Shown here one piece after another: positions 12,827 through 12,948 of a stretch of DNA of 12,948 nucleotides. The DNA lies in contig CALBVA010000283.1 in assembly GCA_937969125.1 (NCBI GenBank), forward strand, positions 1 through 12,948, in the 5' to 3' direction. The notes under the pieces were generated by a model. It had not been told where the DNA came from. It ran no database searches and saw only the letters and a list, made by a program, of their open reading frames with translations. Origin of the DNA: an uncultured Verrucomicrobiales bacterium (GTDB lineage Bacteria; Verrucomicrobiota; Verrucomicrobiia; Verrucomicrobiales; Akkermansiaceae). The first letter of the stretch is position 1, and each line of letters begins with the position of its first letter. A program made the position numbers and the translations under genes.

Positions 12827-12948
12827 ATGTCACTCACTTCTAAACTTCAAAAGCTCAACGAGCAGCGACCACTCTCTCCTGAGTCGGTCGCGAGCTTGAG
12901 CGAAGCCTGTGATGTGCGCATGGTGTCTGAGTCGAACTCGATAGAGGG
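12827..12948 (+). CDS. Fic-family protein, 5' end only
   Basis: The window ends 40 codons into this gene. From ATG 12827 the product begins MSLTSKLQKLNEQRPLS and reaches RMVSESNSIEG at the edge, which matches the N-terminal region of Fic/DOC proteins (typically E-S-N-x-I-E-G-N). SNSIEG fits the (S/T)xxxE(G/N) inhibitory-helix motif that blocks the ATP site in self-inhibited Fic enzymes. Fic proteins usually AMP-modify target proteins, but the catalytic HPFxxGNGR motif is outside the window and cannot be checked. No Shine-Dalgarno sequence precedes the ATG; it lies 137 bases after dnaK on the same strand. The family call rests on a short motif in the right position. Confidence 0.65.
   Translation, partial: MSLTSKLQKLNEQRPLSPESVASLSEACDVRMVSESNSIE

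Overview
This is a bacterial chromosome segment of moderately high GC. It has 10 complete protein genes plus a truncated gene at each edge. The mix of families, the lack of Shine-Dalgarno motifs and the lipoprotein-rich content suggest a member of the Verrucomicrobiota (PVC group). That placement is inferred from protein style, not from a marker gene. I found no rRNA, tRNA, CRISPR array, insertion sequence or phage gene. No stretch without a gene exceeds 300 bases.

Layout. (1) Bases 1-1177, minus strand: the 5' part of a secreted membrane-fusion/adaptor protein (runs off the left edge), preceded by a diverged spermidine-synthase-like protein. (2) 1419-2584, plus strand: a lipoprotein N-acetylmuramoyl-alanine amidase overlapping a YkgJ-type cysteine-cluster protein. 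(3) 2588-3271, minus: a membrane protein resembling the Mpv17/PMP22 family, better known from eukaryotes. (4) 3318-4604, plus: an exported thioredoxin-like protein whose reading frame is interrupted by one in-frame UGA exactly where the first cysteine of the CxxC motif belongs. (5) 7066-4619, minus: cca (tRNA nucleotidyltransferase), overlapping by ATGA a tandem Lrp/AsnC-like, siroheme-decarboxylase-like protein. (6) 7130-8239, plus: prepilin peptidase. (7) 10488-8460, minus: an NRAMP-like transporter, then a head-GIN (DUF2807-type) lipoprotein with its own promoter. (8) 10749-12689, plus: dnaK. (9) 12827-end, plus: the start of a Fic-family gene.

The most exciting item is the gene at 3318-4604. 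Reading through the UGA joins a signal peptide and the first half of a thioredoxin fold to the second half, giving W-U-A-G-C in place of W-C-x-x-C. The UGA is followed 23 nt later by a 6-bp GC-rich hairpin with a GGGCU loop, which fits the known geometry of bacterial SECIS elements. UGA is an ordinary stop elsewhere in the window, so local selenocysteine recoding is the best explanation. A nonsense mutation or a base error cannot be excluded from the sequence alone. Start-codon calling would give a protein beginning at about 3516, without its export signal or redox motif.

Secondary observations: an apparent one-base frameshift inside a strong GC hairpin at the 5' end of cca; two promoters placed so that their mRNAs would be leaderless or nearly so; a possible sigma-54 promoter and hairpins ahead of dnaK; an NRAMP-like protein lacking the classical metal-binding motifs; and a prepilin peptidase with a large insertion before its second catalytic aspartate.
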